Source: Aporrectodea caliginosa (taxonomy: Eukaryota > Annelida > Clitellata > Crassiclitellata > Lumbricidae). Taken from it: a stretch of 64,000 bases of DNA. Shown piece by piece: positions 11,071-24,710 of the stretch; position 1 is the first letter of the stretch; the number at the start of each line of letters is the position of its first letter. Made by a program: the position numbers and the translations under genes. The notes beneath the pieces were generated by a model that saw only the letters and a program-made list of their open reading frames with translations, was not told the origin of the DNA and did not search any database. Location: NCBI GenBank assembly GCA_020284085.1, contig JACEVL010000203.1:62001-126000 (forward strand), given 5' to 3'.

Positions 11071-12028
11071 GGGAATATGGAGATACTGACAGATTCAGGA
11101 TTAGGAAGGGAGTGCGGCAAGGATGCATTCTGTCTCCTTTCCTATTTAACATGTACGCTGAAAGGATAATGAGGCAGGCGGGAATGGATGAGGCTGAGGA
11201 AGGAATAAAGATAGCGGGAAGAACAATGAACAATCTGAGATACGCGTCGCTGATGATACAACACTATTGGCGGGTAAAAACCGATTTGGTAGAACTAATA
11301 AGAAGGCTCAAGAGTGAAAGTGAGAAAGCAGGACTCTACTTCAATATAAAGAAGACAAAGATCATGACAACAGAGGAGGAGGACAGTTTTATAGTAGATG
11401 GAGAGGAAATAGAAACGGTAACTAGCTTCACGTTTTTGGGATCAGTAATAGAAAAAGAGGGAAAGTGTGATATGGAAATAAATCGTAGAGTAGGCCTAGC
11501 GATAGGAAAAACTGCAATGAATGGTCTGGAAAAAATATGGAAGGACAAACATGTGAGTATAGACACGAAAAAAAAGATTGGTGAAGGCTCTGATCATACC
11601 AACAGTAACATACGGCAGTGAGACATGGACAATGACCAAGAAAATGAAAAAAAGATTAACGCATGCGAAATGTGGATATGGAGGAAGATGCAGAGAATAT
11701 CATGGAAAGAGAAAAGGACCAACGATTGGGTGCGCATGAGTATCGGAATTGAGAATGAAGAGACACTACAACAAACAGTGCTAAGAGCAAAGTTGAGGTT
11801 CTTTGGTCATGTCATGCGATCAGATGGATTGGAAAAGGAAATGATGTTAGCATATGGAGAGGGAAGGAGAAAACAAGGACGACCAAGGAAAAGTGGATGG
11901 ACGAGATACATGAAACAACTGGAATGAATTTGGCAGAACTGAGAGATGCGACGGCGGACAGAAGGAAATGGAGAGGCTTGATCATGAAGGTCGCTAGAGT
12001 TCCAAGAACTGACAGCACAAGGTAACAA
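11071..12028 (+). pseudogene. RTE-like LINE reverse transcriptase, 3' fragment
   Basis: The first frame (to 11619) has the RT signature IRKGVRQGCILSPFLFNMYA. The catalytic YADD box has decayed to YASL. Then come SEKAGLYFNIKKTKIM and FTFLGSVIE. A frameshift near 11575 moves to SETWTM, and a second frame (11625-11925) gives INACEMWIWRKMQRISWK and FFGHVMRSD plus GRRKQGRPRK, the C-terminal layout of BovB/RTE-type LINE proteins. Endonuclease and N-terminal RT are absent, so the copy is 5'-truncated and dead. The clade assignment rests on this C-terminal pattern only. Confidence 0.82.
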
Positions 12029-12663
12029 GGTAAGGTATCTACAAGATTTGCATCCAGTGACATCATTTAGGGAAGGTGGGATTCCCCTAGTTTGAAAATC
12101 AACTGTGATACATCGTCCACGTCATTCACGGTTACAGGCCTTTACACAGACAGACCAGTACAGTGTAGAACAGCTTTCTCTCATTTGTACTGTTCTCTGC
12201 AGCTATTGTCGCAGCCACATCTGAGCAGTTCACGACAGGTATGAGATGCTTCGGAAAGTGTGGTCCACTTCGCTTCGCAGCCTCCTTTGATCGTTTGCAG
12301 CCAACCCCAATCACCCGGACATGGTAGTTTGAGAACAGCTACGAACATCTGTGCCCAAACATGACCTGCTTGGTAGGCAGCTCTCTTTGTGTGTTCTACA
12401 AGCTTCAGTCGGTGGAAGGCCAACCATTGGTCTACCTTTCTGTGAGAACAGCTGCTTCCGTTTCTCATTCACCTTCTCCTCACTGCTCGATCGGTCGTAC
12501 AGAAGAACTAGAAAGCACTCCAGTACATCGAGCTGATCATCAACAGAGCTGGGAGTTGCAGAGGTGAGAAAGGTGCAGAAGGCTGGGATGACATCACTGA
12601 CTATGTTCCATGCCGTCCTTTTTCCATGGCCAACAAAGGATGATAGCCTTACCATTCCTACAT

Positions 12664-12957
12664 CCCCCTGACTGCGGTTCAGCCCCCCCTAAAAGGGAAA
12701 GGTGTTAAGCAAAAAAGGTCATCGCATCCAAATGGGAATAACTTACCATGACTTTTTGAGCTTTAGCCCCCCCAAACCTGAAATCCTGGCGCCGCCACTG
12801 TATACACATGCTCTATCTGTCTTGTGATGTAGGGCAAGAAAATATGAGAGGAATAGCCTGAAAAGGTGCAGACAGCGCCCGGCTTGAGCATGTTGACTAT
12901 GACTGCTCCATCTAGTATAACAGCATCAACAGTGAAGGGCCTTGGCGGATATCTGCG
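12664..12957. repeat. Duplicated block of the broken gene (copy without mariner)
   Basis: A 294-bp near-identical copy of 13237-13489 joined to 15072-15114, that is, the right part of the hAT MITE plus the VILDG-coding segment. At the junction where the other copy holds the mariner this one reads CTCCATCTAGTATAACAG, the undisturbed TA target. The block is flanked by inverted 18-bp arms, 12645-12662 and 12958-12975 (17 of 18 matching), which suggests a template-switch rearrangement. Confidence 0.9.
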
Positions 12958-13203
12958 TGTAGGAATGGCAAGGCTACGCACCTCTGTGGGCTGAAAGCAC
13001 GTGTCATGTCATGGGTATCTGAAGCTTTCGCCCATGTCAAAAACAAACCCACAGTTCGTCAATGCTGAGCTGCGGAACTGCTGTCAAGGTGGAGCATTAG
13101 AAGATTCAACGCGCCGGCAGCTTCCCTTACCCCTCACACTGCGTGTGTATTTCGTCAACCTGCCATGCACATATTAATCCATACCGCGTCTACGCTATAC
13201 ACA

Positions 13204-13375
13204 CAGTGGCGGCGCCAGGGGGCTAGGGGTGCTTAGCCCCCTGACTGCGGTTCAACCCCCCCCTAAAAGGGAAAGGTGTTAAGCAAAAAAAGGTCATCGC
13301 ATCCAAATGGGAATAACTTACCATGACTTTTTGAGCTTTAGCCCCCCCAAACCTGAAATCCTGGCGCCGCCACTG
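13204..13375. mobile_element. hAT-type MITE, family D (copy 1)
   Basis: A 172-bp element with perfect 16-bp inverted ends CAGTGGCGGCGCCAGG and an exact 8-bp target duplication TATACACA (13196-13203, 13376-13383). The interior carries GCTTAGCCCCC near the left end and GCTTTAGCCCCCC near the right. It sits inside the broken minus-strand gene. Part of it, without the left end, is carried in the duplicated block at 12664. Confidence 0.92.
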
Positions 13376-13489
13376 TATACACATGCTCTATCTGTCTTGT
13401 GATGTAGGGCAAGAAAATATGAGAGGAATAACCTGAAAAGGTGCAGACAGCGCCCGGCTTGAGCATGTTGACTATGACTGCTCCATCTA

Positions 13490-13697
13490 CACTGTGTCCG
13501 GATGAAAAGTAGAACACAACAAAAGTGTCATAACTCGGTCAAAACTATCAGTATTTACCTGAAATTTTAAACACAACAACAGTGACCATATCTACACGAG
13601 ATCCTAAAGCCGTTTGGAAATGTTCGTGAATTTATCATATTTATGAGCGTTTGCAATGGAGCACTGACAAATTAAAGTTTCCAACATGGGCCCTTAC
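13490..13697 (+). repeat. Mariner left terminal inverted repeat
   Basis: 208 bp, matched in reverse complement by 14862-15069. The repeat ends inward at TTTCCAACATGGGCCCTTAC. Long repeats of this size are unusual for mariners, whose repeats are often about 30 bp. Confidence 0.93.
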
Positions 13698-13764
13698 TTA
13701 CGCAGACGCTGTGACGTCGTCATCGATGAAATACGTCACTTGTTTTGGTCTAAGCACAACAAAA

Positions 13765-14835
13765 ATGGCGTTTACAGAAGAAGATAAAATTTTAATTAAA
13801 GTACTGCGGCAAGAACATGGTTATGGAGCGAGAAGGTTTCTGAATGAATTTTCGAATAAAGGTTGGTGTCTTTCGTCTGTGAGTAAGCTATTGAAGAAGA
13901 TCGATGAAACCGGCACAGTGAAGCGAAAACCTGGCAGTGGCCAAAAACGCACGACACGCACTGTTGAAAACGTCGAGTTGGTTGAAAGGCTGGCATTAAG
14001 CCAAGAAGATGCACCGGGAACCCATAGAACGGTGCGTCAGATTGCGAGGGATATTGGGATTCCGAAGACCGCAGTACACGAAATCGTTGCCAAGGACTTG
14101 AAGCTGGTTTGTTTTAAGAAGAGGCGAGCGCAAGATCTAACACCAAGAAACAAACTGACACGTCTTGTACGCGTCAAGCAGCTGCTGAAGAAATACCCTG
14201 AGCACACAGTCCCATTCATATGGTTTACGGACGAAAAAGTTTTTACCGTCGCTCCTCCTGTCAACCTCCAGAATGATCGCGTTTATGCGGCGGCTGGGAC
14301 GCGCAAGAAACACGTGCCTGCTGAACGTCTCCTCAAAACACGTTCACACTTTTCAAAGTCACTAATGGTCTCAGTCGGTGTGTCAACCCTGGGGTGCACT
14401 CATTTGATCTTTGTTGAGCCGGGTGTGAAGGTAAATGGAGCGTACTATCGCGATGTGCTGCTCACTCAACATCTGCTACCTGCTATCAAGCAGGTTTCTG
14501 GCGGCTACTTCACATTCCAACAAGACAGTGCCCCTGCGCATCGAGCACGTGAGACCATTGCTCTGCTGTCCCGGGAGACACCCGACTTCATATCACCGCA
14601 GATGTGGCCACCCAACAGTCCAGACCTCAATCCAGTTGACTACCAAATCTGGAGTGTACTGCAGGAGCGCGTTTATCGTTCCCGTATTCGTGACGTCGAT
14701 CATCTAAGGGCGCGTCTGGTTGAGGAGTGGCAGCTGTTTGACCACGCGATCATCGACCGGGCCATCAAACAGTGGCGTCCACGTCTACGGTCATGTGTCC
14801 GTGAACGAGGAGGACATTTTGAGCACCAGCTGTAG
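13765..14835 (+). CDS. Mariner transposase, DD37D (maT-like)
   Basis: A 356-residue transposase that would cut out the element and insert it at TA dinucleotides, acting in the nucleus on its own inverted repeats. I start at the ATG at 13765 (MAFTEEDKILIK): the frame is open to an ATG at 13651, but that lies inside the inverted repeat. Residues about 7-50 and 85-125 form two helix-turn-helix DNA-binding units, joined by a basic linker near KRKPGSGQKR. The catalytic triad is D156 (WFTDEKVF), D254 (FQQDSAPAH) and D292 (SPDLNPVDYQIW), with 37 residues between the last two, placing it in the DD37D group. No stop or frameshift is present. Length and motifs fit an active enzyme; activity itself is not shown. 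Confidence 0.94.
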   Translation: MAFTEEDKILIKVLRQEHGYGARRFLNEFSNKGWCLSSVSKLLKKIDETGTVKRKPGSGQKRTTRTVENVELVERLALSQEDAPGTHRTVRQIARDIGIPKTAVHEIVAKDLKLVCFKKRRAQDLTPRNKLTRLVRVKQLLKKYPEHTVPFIWFTDEKVFTVAPPVNLQNDRVYAAAGTRKKHVPAERLLKTRSHFSKSLMVSVGVSTLGCTHLIFVEPGVKVNGAYYRDVLLTQHLLPAIKQVSGGYFTFQQDSAPAHRARETIALLSRETPDFISPQMWPPNSPDLNPVDYQIWSVLQERVYRSRIRDVDHLRARLVEEWQLFDHAIIDRAIKQWRPRLRSCVRERGGHFEHQL

Positions 14836-14861
14836 CTGAACTTCGCTTTCTTATGTAATAT

Positions 14862-15069
14862 GTAAGGGCCCATGTTGGAAACTTTAATTTGTCAGTGCTC
14901 CATTGCAAACGCTCATAAATATGATAAATTCACGAACATTTCCAAACGGCTTTAGGATCTCGTGTAGATATGGTCACTGTTGTTGTGTTTAAAATTTCAG
15001 GTAAATACTGATAGTTTTGACCGAGTTATGACACTTTTGTTGTGTTCTACTTTTCATCCGGACACAGTG
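14862..15069 (-). repeat. Mariner right terminal inverted repeat
   Basis: Reverse complement of 13490-13697. It ends CTTTTCATCCGGACACAGTG before the TA target duplication. Confidence 0.93.
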
Positions 15070-15173
15070 TAGTATAACAGCATCAACAGTGAAAGGCCTT
15101 GGCGGATATCTGCGATGGCATCATCTTTTGAAGTACGAACCAACTCTTCTACGCAGCTCACAATGTCTGCCTT

Positions 15174-16200
15174 GTATTGTATTGTATTGTATTGTATTGT
15201 ATCCATAAATTTATAAAGCGCCTCTCACAGTGAACACCAATCAGAGACGCTCCCAGTGCGAAAGACTCCGAGCGAAAAGAGTGGTTTAAGACAGCGAAAG
15301 GAAGCACCTGGACAATCGGTTAAAAGTGAAGAACGAGTTGATGTAAATGATGTAGGAAGTTGGTTTCACAGCGAAAGGCCAATTAAGGTAAAAGCTCGAG
15401 ATTTAGCTATGGCAGTCCACGCTCGTGAGACAAGGCGATCAAGTGAGCGAAGCGGACGGTGAGAAGTGACGGAGATAGGTCGGCGAATGTAGTACAGAGG
15501 TACTTGGGAGCTAGGCCAGAGTAAAACCGGTAGATGAGAACGAGAACCTTAAGCTGGATACGAGAAGTGAGAGGGAGCCAGTGAAGATGTTCCAACATAT
15601 AGGAGGAGATGTGCGAGAAGCGGGGCAGTCGGGCTATCAGCCTGGCAGCCGCATTAAGCACAGATTGAAGGGGTAGAGGCGCACTTTATGAAGGCCTACA
15701 AAAAGAAAGTTGCAGTATTCAACCAGTGTTTCCGTTAGAGTCCAAAAAGAGGACGTATTTACGCCTTAACCTCGAATTTTTTTGGACCTAGCTCATGTAT
15801 TTCAGCTATCACACCGAAAAATTTGGGGTTTTTGGACGTTTTTTAACGGACGTAAAAACGGCCATTTGGGCGTTAACGGAAACACTGTATTCAACACGGG
15901 AGCAGATAAAGGCATGGACTATGCAAGTAGACGTAAAGACCGAGGAGGAGACAGAACATCAAATTGTTTGAGACGTTTCAGGTGGAAGTAGCAGGAACGA
16001 GTGAGAATCTTGATGTGTTCTGAGAAGATGAGTGTGCTGTCAAGGACAACGCCTAGGTCACGGACACTGGACGAGAAGGTGACAGATGGAATGGTTTTTG
16101 CAAGAAGAGCGAAGTCGAGCTTAAGAAGTTGCTGTCGGGTACCAAACCAGATCAGTTGGTTCCCAGCCGCAATTTTCCAATATTCGAGAGTGATAGTGAT
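15174..16200 (-). pseudogene. L2/CR1-like LINE, 5'-truncated
   Basis: On the minus strand the C-terminal part of a reverse transcriptase is readable: NQLIWFGTRQQLLKLD and VRDLGVVLDSTLIFSEHIK (about 16175-15960), then after frame breaks LNAAARLIARLPRFSHISSY, LHWLPLTSRIQLKVL and GLAPKYL (15661-15407). It ends in a 3' segment whose complement is TTTATAAAGCGCCTCTCACA, then an ATACA microsatellite tail next to 15174, as L2/CR1 LINEs do. It lies in the same orientation as the broken host gene it splits. The 5' junction is between about 16180 and 16218. Confidence 0.85.
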
Positions 16201-16426
16201 TCCGTTTCTGGTTTCTTTATCGATGCCTGGAACTCTTTGATCTCTGGTCCAAACACCATCCATCGTCGTAGGGCTTGTAGGTTCTGTGTAAGGCCTACAG
16301 TACCTTCGTCATCCTTCACATTGGCGTTGTTCTGCTCATGGGCTTGGTCTAGAGCAATATTGGAGAATGCACGCCCCATCTTCTTTACTGTGAAGTTGCC
16401 ACGCAGAAATTCCTTGTATACAGCAG

Positions 16427-16863
16427 GATAAGTGTTTGCAATTAGTTCTGTTGGAATCCTAACTCCTGAATATGTATGTTTAGACACCAAGATCATGATT
16501 CTATGTGAACAAGTAGCTGAGATATTGACAATAGTTTAATTTTGGTCGGCCATTTTGAAAAATGGCTGCCAATTTCGTGTAGATAAGTGTTTGCAATTAG
16601 TTTTATTGGAATCCTTGTCCCTGAATATGTATGTTTAGACACCAAGATCTCTATTCCAAGTGAACTAGAAGCTGCGATATTAAACAATAGGTATTTTTGT
16701 CGGCCATTTTGTAAAATGGCTGCCATATCCGCTAGAGGGCCGTGAAAATTTGTGTCCCGGGCTTTTTGGACTCGCCTACCCATGTACTTTCTGGAACCAA
16801 AGGGGCGCGTTGGTTACCAGATGTGAAATATTTTGGCTATATTGGCAGCTCTCGCACCCCACT
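16427..16863 (-). repeat. Interspersed repeat C with tandem duplicated core
   Basis: Two tandem units of about 150 bp (16427-16581 and 16583-16740) share AAGTGTTTGCAATTAGTT, TGTTTAGACACCAAGAT and GTCGGCCATTTTG. The outer part, 16753-16863, is the inverted partner of 10979-11070. The left edge runs into the coding remnant NTYPAVYKEF. No protein family is recognised in the repeat. Confidence 0.75.
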
Positions 16864-16873
16864 ATTTGTAGTA

Positions 16874-17451
16874 CCCGTAAACTGGGGCTACTTTGAACGC
16901 TTTTTACGTTTAAACAAGAACCACAGACAAGCGTTATGGAAATTCATTATTATTTTATTTTTAGATTAGGGGGCATATAAGGACCTGTTGATCCAGTAAT
17001 GTAAAAAAAATTAATTGGTCATTTTTATTCCCTTTTTTAAAGAAAAATGACGTGATTGATGTGTTCAAAGTAGCCCCGGGTGTGGGGTTTCTCTGAACAG
17101 CAATGTTATGTCACTGTTTGTTCAAAGAAGACACATTCATCTGGTTACTTTTAACACATTTTGTGTTTTTAAAAACATTGCTGACAGTCACCTACATATT
17201 TAGAACATTCAATATGTGACATACAGTGAAAAGGGTTTAGAAAGTGAACAGCTAAGCTAGTTTTACGTAAATCCGTCAGCTACTGCAAATTGTCTTATAT
17301 GGCTGCAGTCCATATGAATACATGTATACATGCATTCATGCATATATACATGTGTGCATACCTGCTATGCATTACATACATACATACATGCTATACAACA
17401 TGTATAAATATATACATACAGACACGTATGCATGTATGCATACACACAAAA

Positions 17452-17482
<31 letters not shown>

Positions 17483-17507
17483 CAATACATACTAACATAT
17501 ACATACG

Positions 17508-17538
<31 letters not shown>

Positions 17539-18145
17539 TTACATACATGCATTATGTACAAGAATACATTATATTTATACATGCATAATACATACATACA
17601 TGTTTACATACATGCATAATGTACAAACATACATGTGTACCTACATACATGTACACATGCATACATGTATACATTGATACATGTATACATACATGTATTC
17701 ATGCATACATACATACATATATAGGTGTTCAAAGTAACCCCCATAAGAGCAATATTATATGTAGGAGTTAAAAATCAGCTAATTACACAGCAAATCAGCT
17801 AAGCATACTCAAAATCATTAAAGTGCTGTCATGTAGTACAGTGAGAGGTTGAATAAAATGCTGCCAATCAAAATTATGTAGTTTAGTTACCCTTGTACAA
17901 ACAAAAGTTTGACATGTTTGAAAACAACGTTCTCAAACCACAACCATTAACTTCCGTCTGAGAAATATGTAAATAACAAAAAGCTATTAAATTTTCCATG
18001 AACACAGAAGATTATGTTCGTGCCTACCAAAGAAAATGAACAATGAAATTTTTTTTACAATTACAATGACTTTATGAATTGTTTAAACATTTTTTGGAAA
18101 AGTGTTCAAAGTTACCCTGCCGTTCAAAGTAGCCCCAGTTTACGG
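16874..18145. mobile_element. TA-flanked inverted-repeat element (mariner-like, non-autonomous)
   Basis: The left end TACCCGTAAACTGGGGC and the complement of the right end, TACCGTAAACTGGGGC, match and continue inward as TACTTTGAACG. TA at both outer edges suggests a Tc1/mariner target. The motif TGTTCAAAGTAGCCCC or a variant recurs near 17065, 17722, 18103 and 18121. There is no transposase; the centre is a TACA microsatellite. Confidence 0.7.
17310..17722. repeat. TACA microsatellite
   Basis: About 410 bp of imperfect (TACA)n with CATGTATACATG palindromes, inside the TA-flanked element. The His/Tyr/Ile-rich translated frames are repeat artefacts. Confidence 0.9.
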
Positions 18146-19534
18146 TAATTAGAAAAGTAGAACAGAAGCAAATGAGAGAGGACTGGCCATCAGCTGTCAT
18201 CTGCCAATGCCATGTATATTAATTTGCCAACATTTTAAATCAATGATTAAGGGCTGGCTACAGGGACACAAGTACAGTTTTTATTTGTAGCATTTCTGTG
18301 TTTGTGCTCAAATCAAAATATTCTATCCTGTACCCACTTCGCTAAACAACTGTAAACAGTTTTATTAAAAAGTGCATAATTCTCACTTTTAGAACTAATT
18401 GTAGGATTGCTGTCATAGCATTTCCGCTGAAGGATCCAATAATCCCATACCCAAGAAATGTTTCATTTTATTGAACATTACATGTATAGCACCTCACACT
18501 CTCAAAGATGCTATTGACACAATAGATCTGAAAAGTTGACACAAAACCTTTGTGCTACATGTATATACCACTGCAAATAATCACAGTTCAAAGACTTACT
18601 CATCTGATAAAAGCCTGGTTCCACTGACATGGTTCAGATGTTCAGCAATTTTTAGTGATATTTTTCTTGTAAAATCATCTTAAGTGTTTCCGTTAAAGAG
18701 TGTTATTCTGCCTCTGTGTGCACTCATAACTGAATGATTTAAGTTTTTTTTACAATGGTTATTATTATGCATCTGTCTCACATCAGTTAGAGGACATTGC
18801 TTTTACACTCTGTAAGTCTGAAATTGTTCAGTAAAATTTTCTTTGACAATAAACAGAATTTTTTAAATAAGCTGTTTCTATCTCGTTAATGCAGATTTGC
18901 CAGCATACTTTTAAGTTTAATTGGTAATATCGAAACGCTTATTGTAAGCCTCAACGTTGTAAAACTGATGCCAAGCACAATGAGAATGCAAGACAAGTCT
19001 TTTCACTCGCATCAGACTACCAAATGGTTCTATTTCCTGGCAGAGTAGTCCCCAACTGTCCTCCTATTGCTGCTTGTACTACTCGTCAGACTAATACAAA
19101 AAGCCCTACATAAGTTTGGAGTGTTAACGTATGTTATGGTTACTGGACCTATCCAACACATACATTGCAAGTGTACTAATCTCTAAGTGTTTCCTGCATC
19201 TTTCATTCTTGTGCAGGAATATTGATTCAAGCTGTCGTTTGTTTCTACATCATAGAGATGAAAGATGACAATTGTGATTAGTGTGCAAATCATGGGCTGA
19301 GTACAAATTAAATGCAATTTCTGCAGGTTAAGGAAAAGTAGCCTACAGTATACATTAGGCTGAAACAGGGTGGGTACTCCACCAAGCTGTGCTTACTTGC
19401 ATGTAGTTTATCAGCAGATTTCCTGCAATAGATTGATGGATGGAAGGTATTCTTTCTGTTCATGATTATGGTATCTAGTAACTTCCTGTTTAACCAACAT
19501 GGCTACCTTGCACTACTTCAAGGCAAAGCGGTAT
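18146..19534. other. Intergenic, no gene seen
   Basis: AT-rich unique-looking DNA with scattered poly-T tracts. I see no long frame, splice-flanked exon or repeat that I can name. Confidence 0.6.
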
Positions 19535-19926
19535 CAGGGTTCCCACTCTTCTGCAAAAACCTGGAAAGTCAGGGAATTTCAGAAGTGTCTGCAAAATCAG
19601 GCAAAGTCAGGAATTTCATCGTTGGTCAAGGAAAAGCTGTCATGTCCCACTTTACGCTGAATTCGTCAACGGGCATGAAGGGCATATTCAAACATTTTTC
19701 CCGACAGTGAACTTGCAAAGAAAGTAACTGAAACTGTTATTGTTTTGTTGAATTGAAGTTTTTGAAATGAATAGGCGGAAAGGGAGCGGTGTAGAGGAGG
19801 ATGCGCCAGTAAAAAAATGTTAAATAGTTTTACTGTTAAAACTTGCATTAATAGTTGTATCCGGAATTTCTGGAAAGTTATCTGGAAGTCAGGGAATTTT
19901 AAAACAATAAATAAATGGGAACTCTG
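19535..19926. mobile_element. Probable hAT-type MITE
   Basis: Ends CAGGGTTCCCACTCTT and, reversed, CAGAGTTCCCATTT. AACCTGGAAAGTCAGGGAAT near the left end and CTGGAAGTCAGGGAATTTT near the right recall a hAT MITE type I know from many animal genomes. The flanks do not show a clear 8-bp duplication. Confidence 0.55.
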
Positions 19927-21235
19927 AATATGTTCCACGATAGTGTAGTCTCATGTAGTGCTAGTGAAGATGGAGGCAATGCTTCTCACTCAGAAGATAC
20001 ATGCAAAGTGCATGTAGTTTGCCTCCGTTCACCGCACTTGGCAATGTTTCAATCCATGGCAGGAGGGGAAGAAGCTATAGCTCCCAAAAGCAACTATGGA
20101 TAGCTGTGGTTTGATCCTTAATCCATGCATGAAAATGAACACTGAAATGGCAAGTCGTTAAAATCCCATATTCACAGACGTGATCTTTGGCATTCGAAGC
20201 ACATGTATAATTATACGTATATACGTATATCGAGTAACACTGCTATATAGTTACACCACTTACCCACCAGACAGACAGCAAACAATATACAGCCCAAACA
20301 TACACATTCCAAACAAGGAATTCTGCTTGGAGAAATCTCAAAACCAGCCAGTGTACATTTCAAATGATCCAAAAACACAACCAGTATTTTTTAGATTTCA
20401 TCATGAGAATGTTTAACGGAAGAAGCCTTTCCAGTGTCCACACTTAAAAAATCACTACTCTGCAAGATTTTTAGAAAGTGCTCATCTGCAGTAATCAACG
20501 AAATACAGCCAACAACAACAAGTTGCTCAAATTACCTGGTATTGTATTGCACCAGTAAATACAGCATTGTATTAAGCCTCTAAATAAGGGTGTTCAACAG
20601 TTATTGCAAGCCATAAGAAAATTACTGTTAAGAAAAGACTGTAAACAGAATCCATCTTGGTAATATGGAGAGTGAAAATATTACTCAAGCTGAAATGTGC
20701 ATGCAAGAGGCAAACATTAATAAAGCCAAAAATACAGGAAAGTTGAAGTTGACACACATCCATTAGAACTTGCAAGAAAATATGAGCAATGAAAACATTT
20801 TCAATTACAAGAAACTGTATTATCTACATGCATTTGCCACTTTTAGAATAGAAAGAGCCTATCCAGTTGGATGATCATTTGAAATGCACCTGGAAGTTGC
20901 CGACACTAAACAGCACATTACTTGAATCCGTAAATAAAACAGACGTTACGTTCCATTATTAGTTCATCTAATTAAAATACAATTTCCCACGTAAAATAGA
21001 ACTAAATCAAATAATTTAGGCAACTACCACTGAATCACAAATTGAAGATATAGCATACAGAATTCTGAAACCAAAAAAACAATCGGATGCTTAAAATTTC
21101 AATAATCTAGTTCCCACCACAAAATGGCTCTTAACGATTTGTTCAACAAAGAACGAGGAAACATTCAAGTTTTTCTACTTCATTTATCAGTTACAGCCTC
21201 TGTGCAGAGGGCTGCGGCGATCAACAGGTGGGACT
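19927..21235. other. Intergenic / 3' flank of the Rab2-like gene
   Basis: AT-rich, no supported gene. The 3' untranslated region of the minus-strand Rab2-like gene should occupy the right part; I could not fix its poly(A) site. Confidence 0.55.

Positions 21236-24710
<3,475 letters not shown>

Larger units (their letters stand above)
13490..15069 (+). mobile_element. Intact DD37D Tc1/mariner transposon
   Basis: A 1580-bp element with TA on both sides (13488-13489, 15070-15071) and inverted repeats of 208 bp (13490-13697 and 14862-15069) starting CACTGTGTCCGGATGAAAAG. By eye the two repeats are identical or nearly so. It encloses one uninterrupted transposase gene. An empty copy of the insertion site is preserved at about 12909. 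Long matching inverted repeats plus an intact frame point to recent arrival. Confidence 0.95.
12181..16436 (-). pseudogene. Multi-interrupted gene of an uncharacterised invertebrate family
   Basis: Five separated segments read in order on the minus strand: 16436-16218 (NTYPAVYKEFLRGNFTVKK and DQAHEQNN...GLTQN), 15173-15072 (ADIVSCVEELVRTSKDD), 13489-13384 (AVILDGAVIVNMLKPGA, FLPYI), 13195-12958 (GESFRYP, RCVALPFLHA) and 12663-12181 (SSFVGHGKRTAWN, LYDRSS, then after a frameshift AAYQAGHVW, a Trp-rich stretch and a CRELLRCGCDNSC tail). I recall this order of motifs from large multi-copy proteins in cnidarian, molluscan and echinoderm genomes, with no assigned function. The LDG and GKRTAW blocks are reminiscent of PIN/FEN-type nucleases; that is inference. 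The gaps are a LINE, a mariner, a hAT MITE and a duplicated block. Frameshifts show it is dead. Confidence 0.72.

Noticed and set aside
13651..13764. Longer transposase start at 13651
   Set aside because: The extra 38 codons lie largely in the terminal inverted repeat and are unlike mariner N-termini; MAFTEEDKI at 13765 fits.
17290..17677. His/Ile/Tyr-rich frames
   Set aside because: Translation of a TACA microsatellite.
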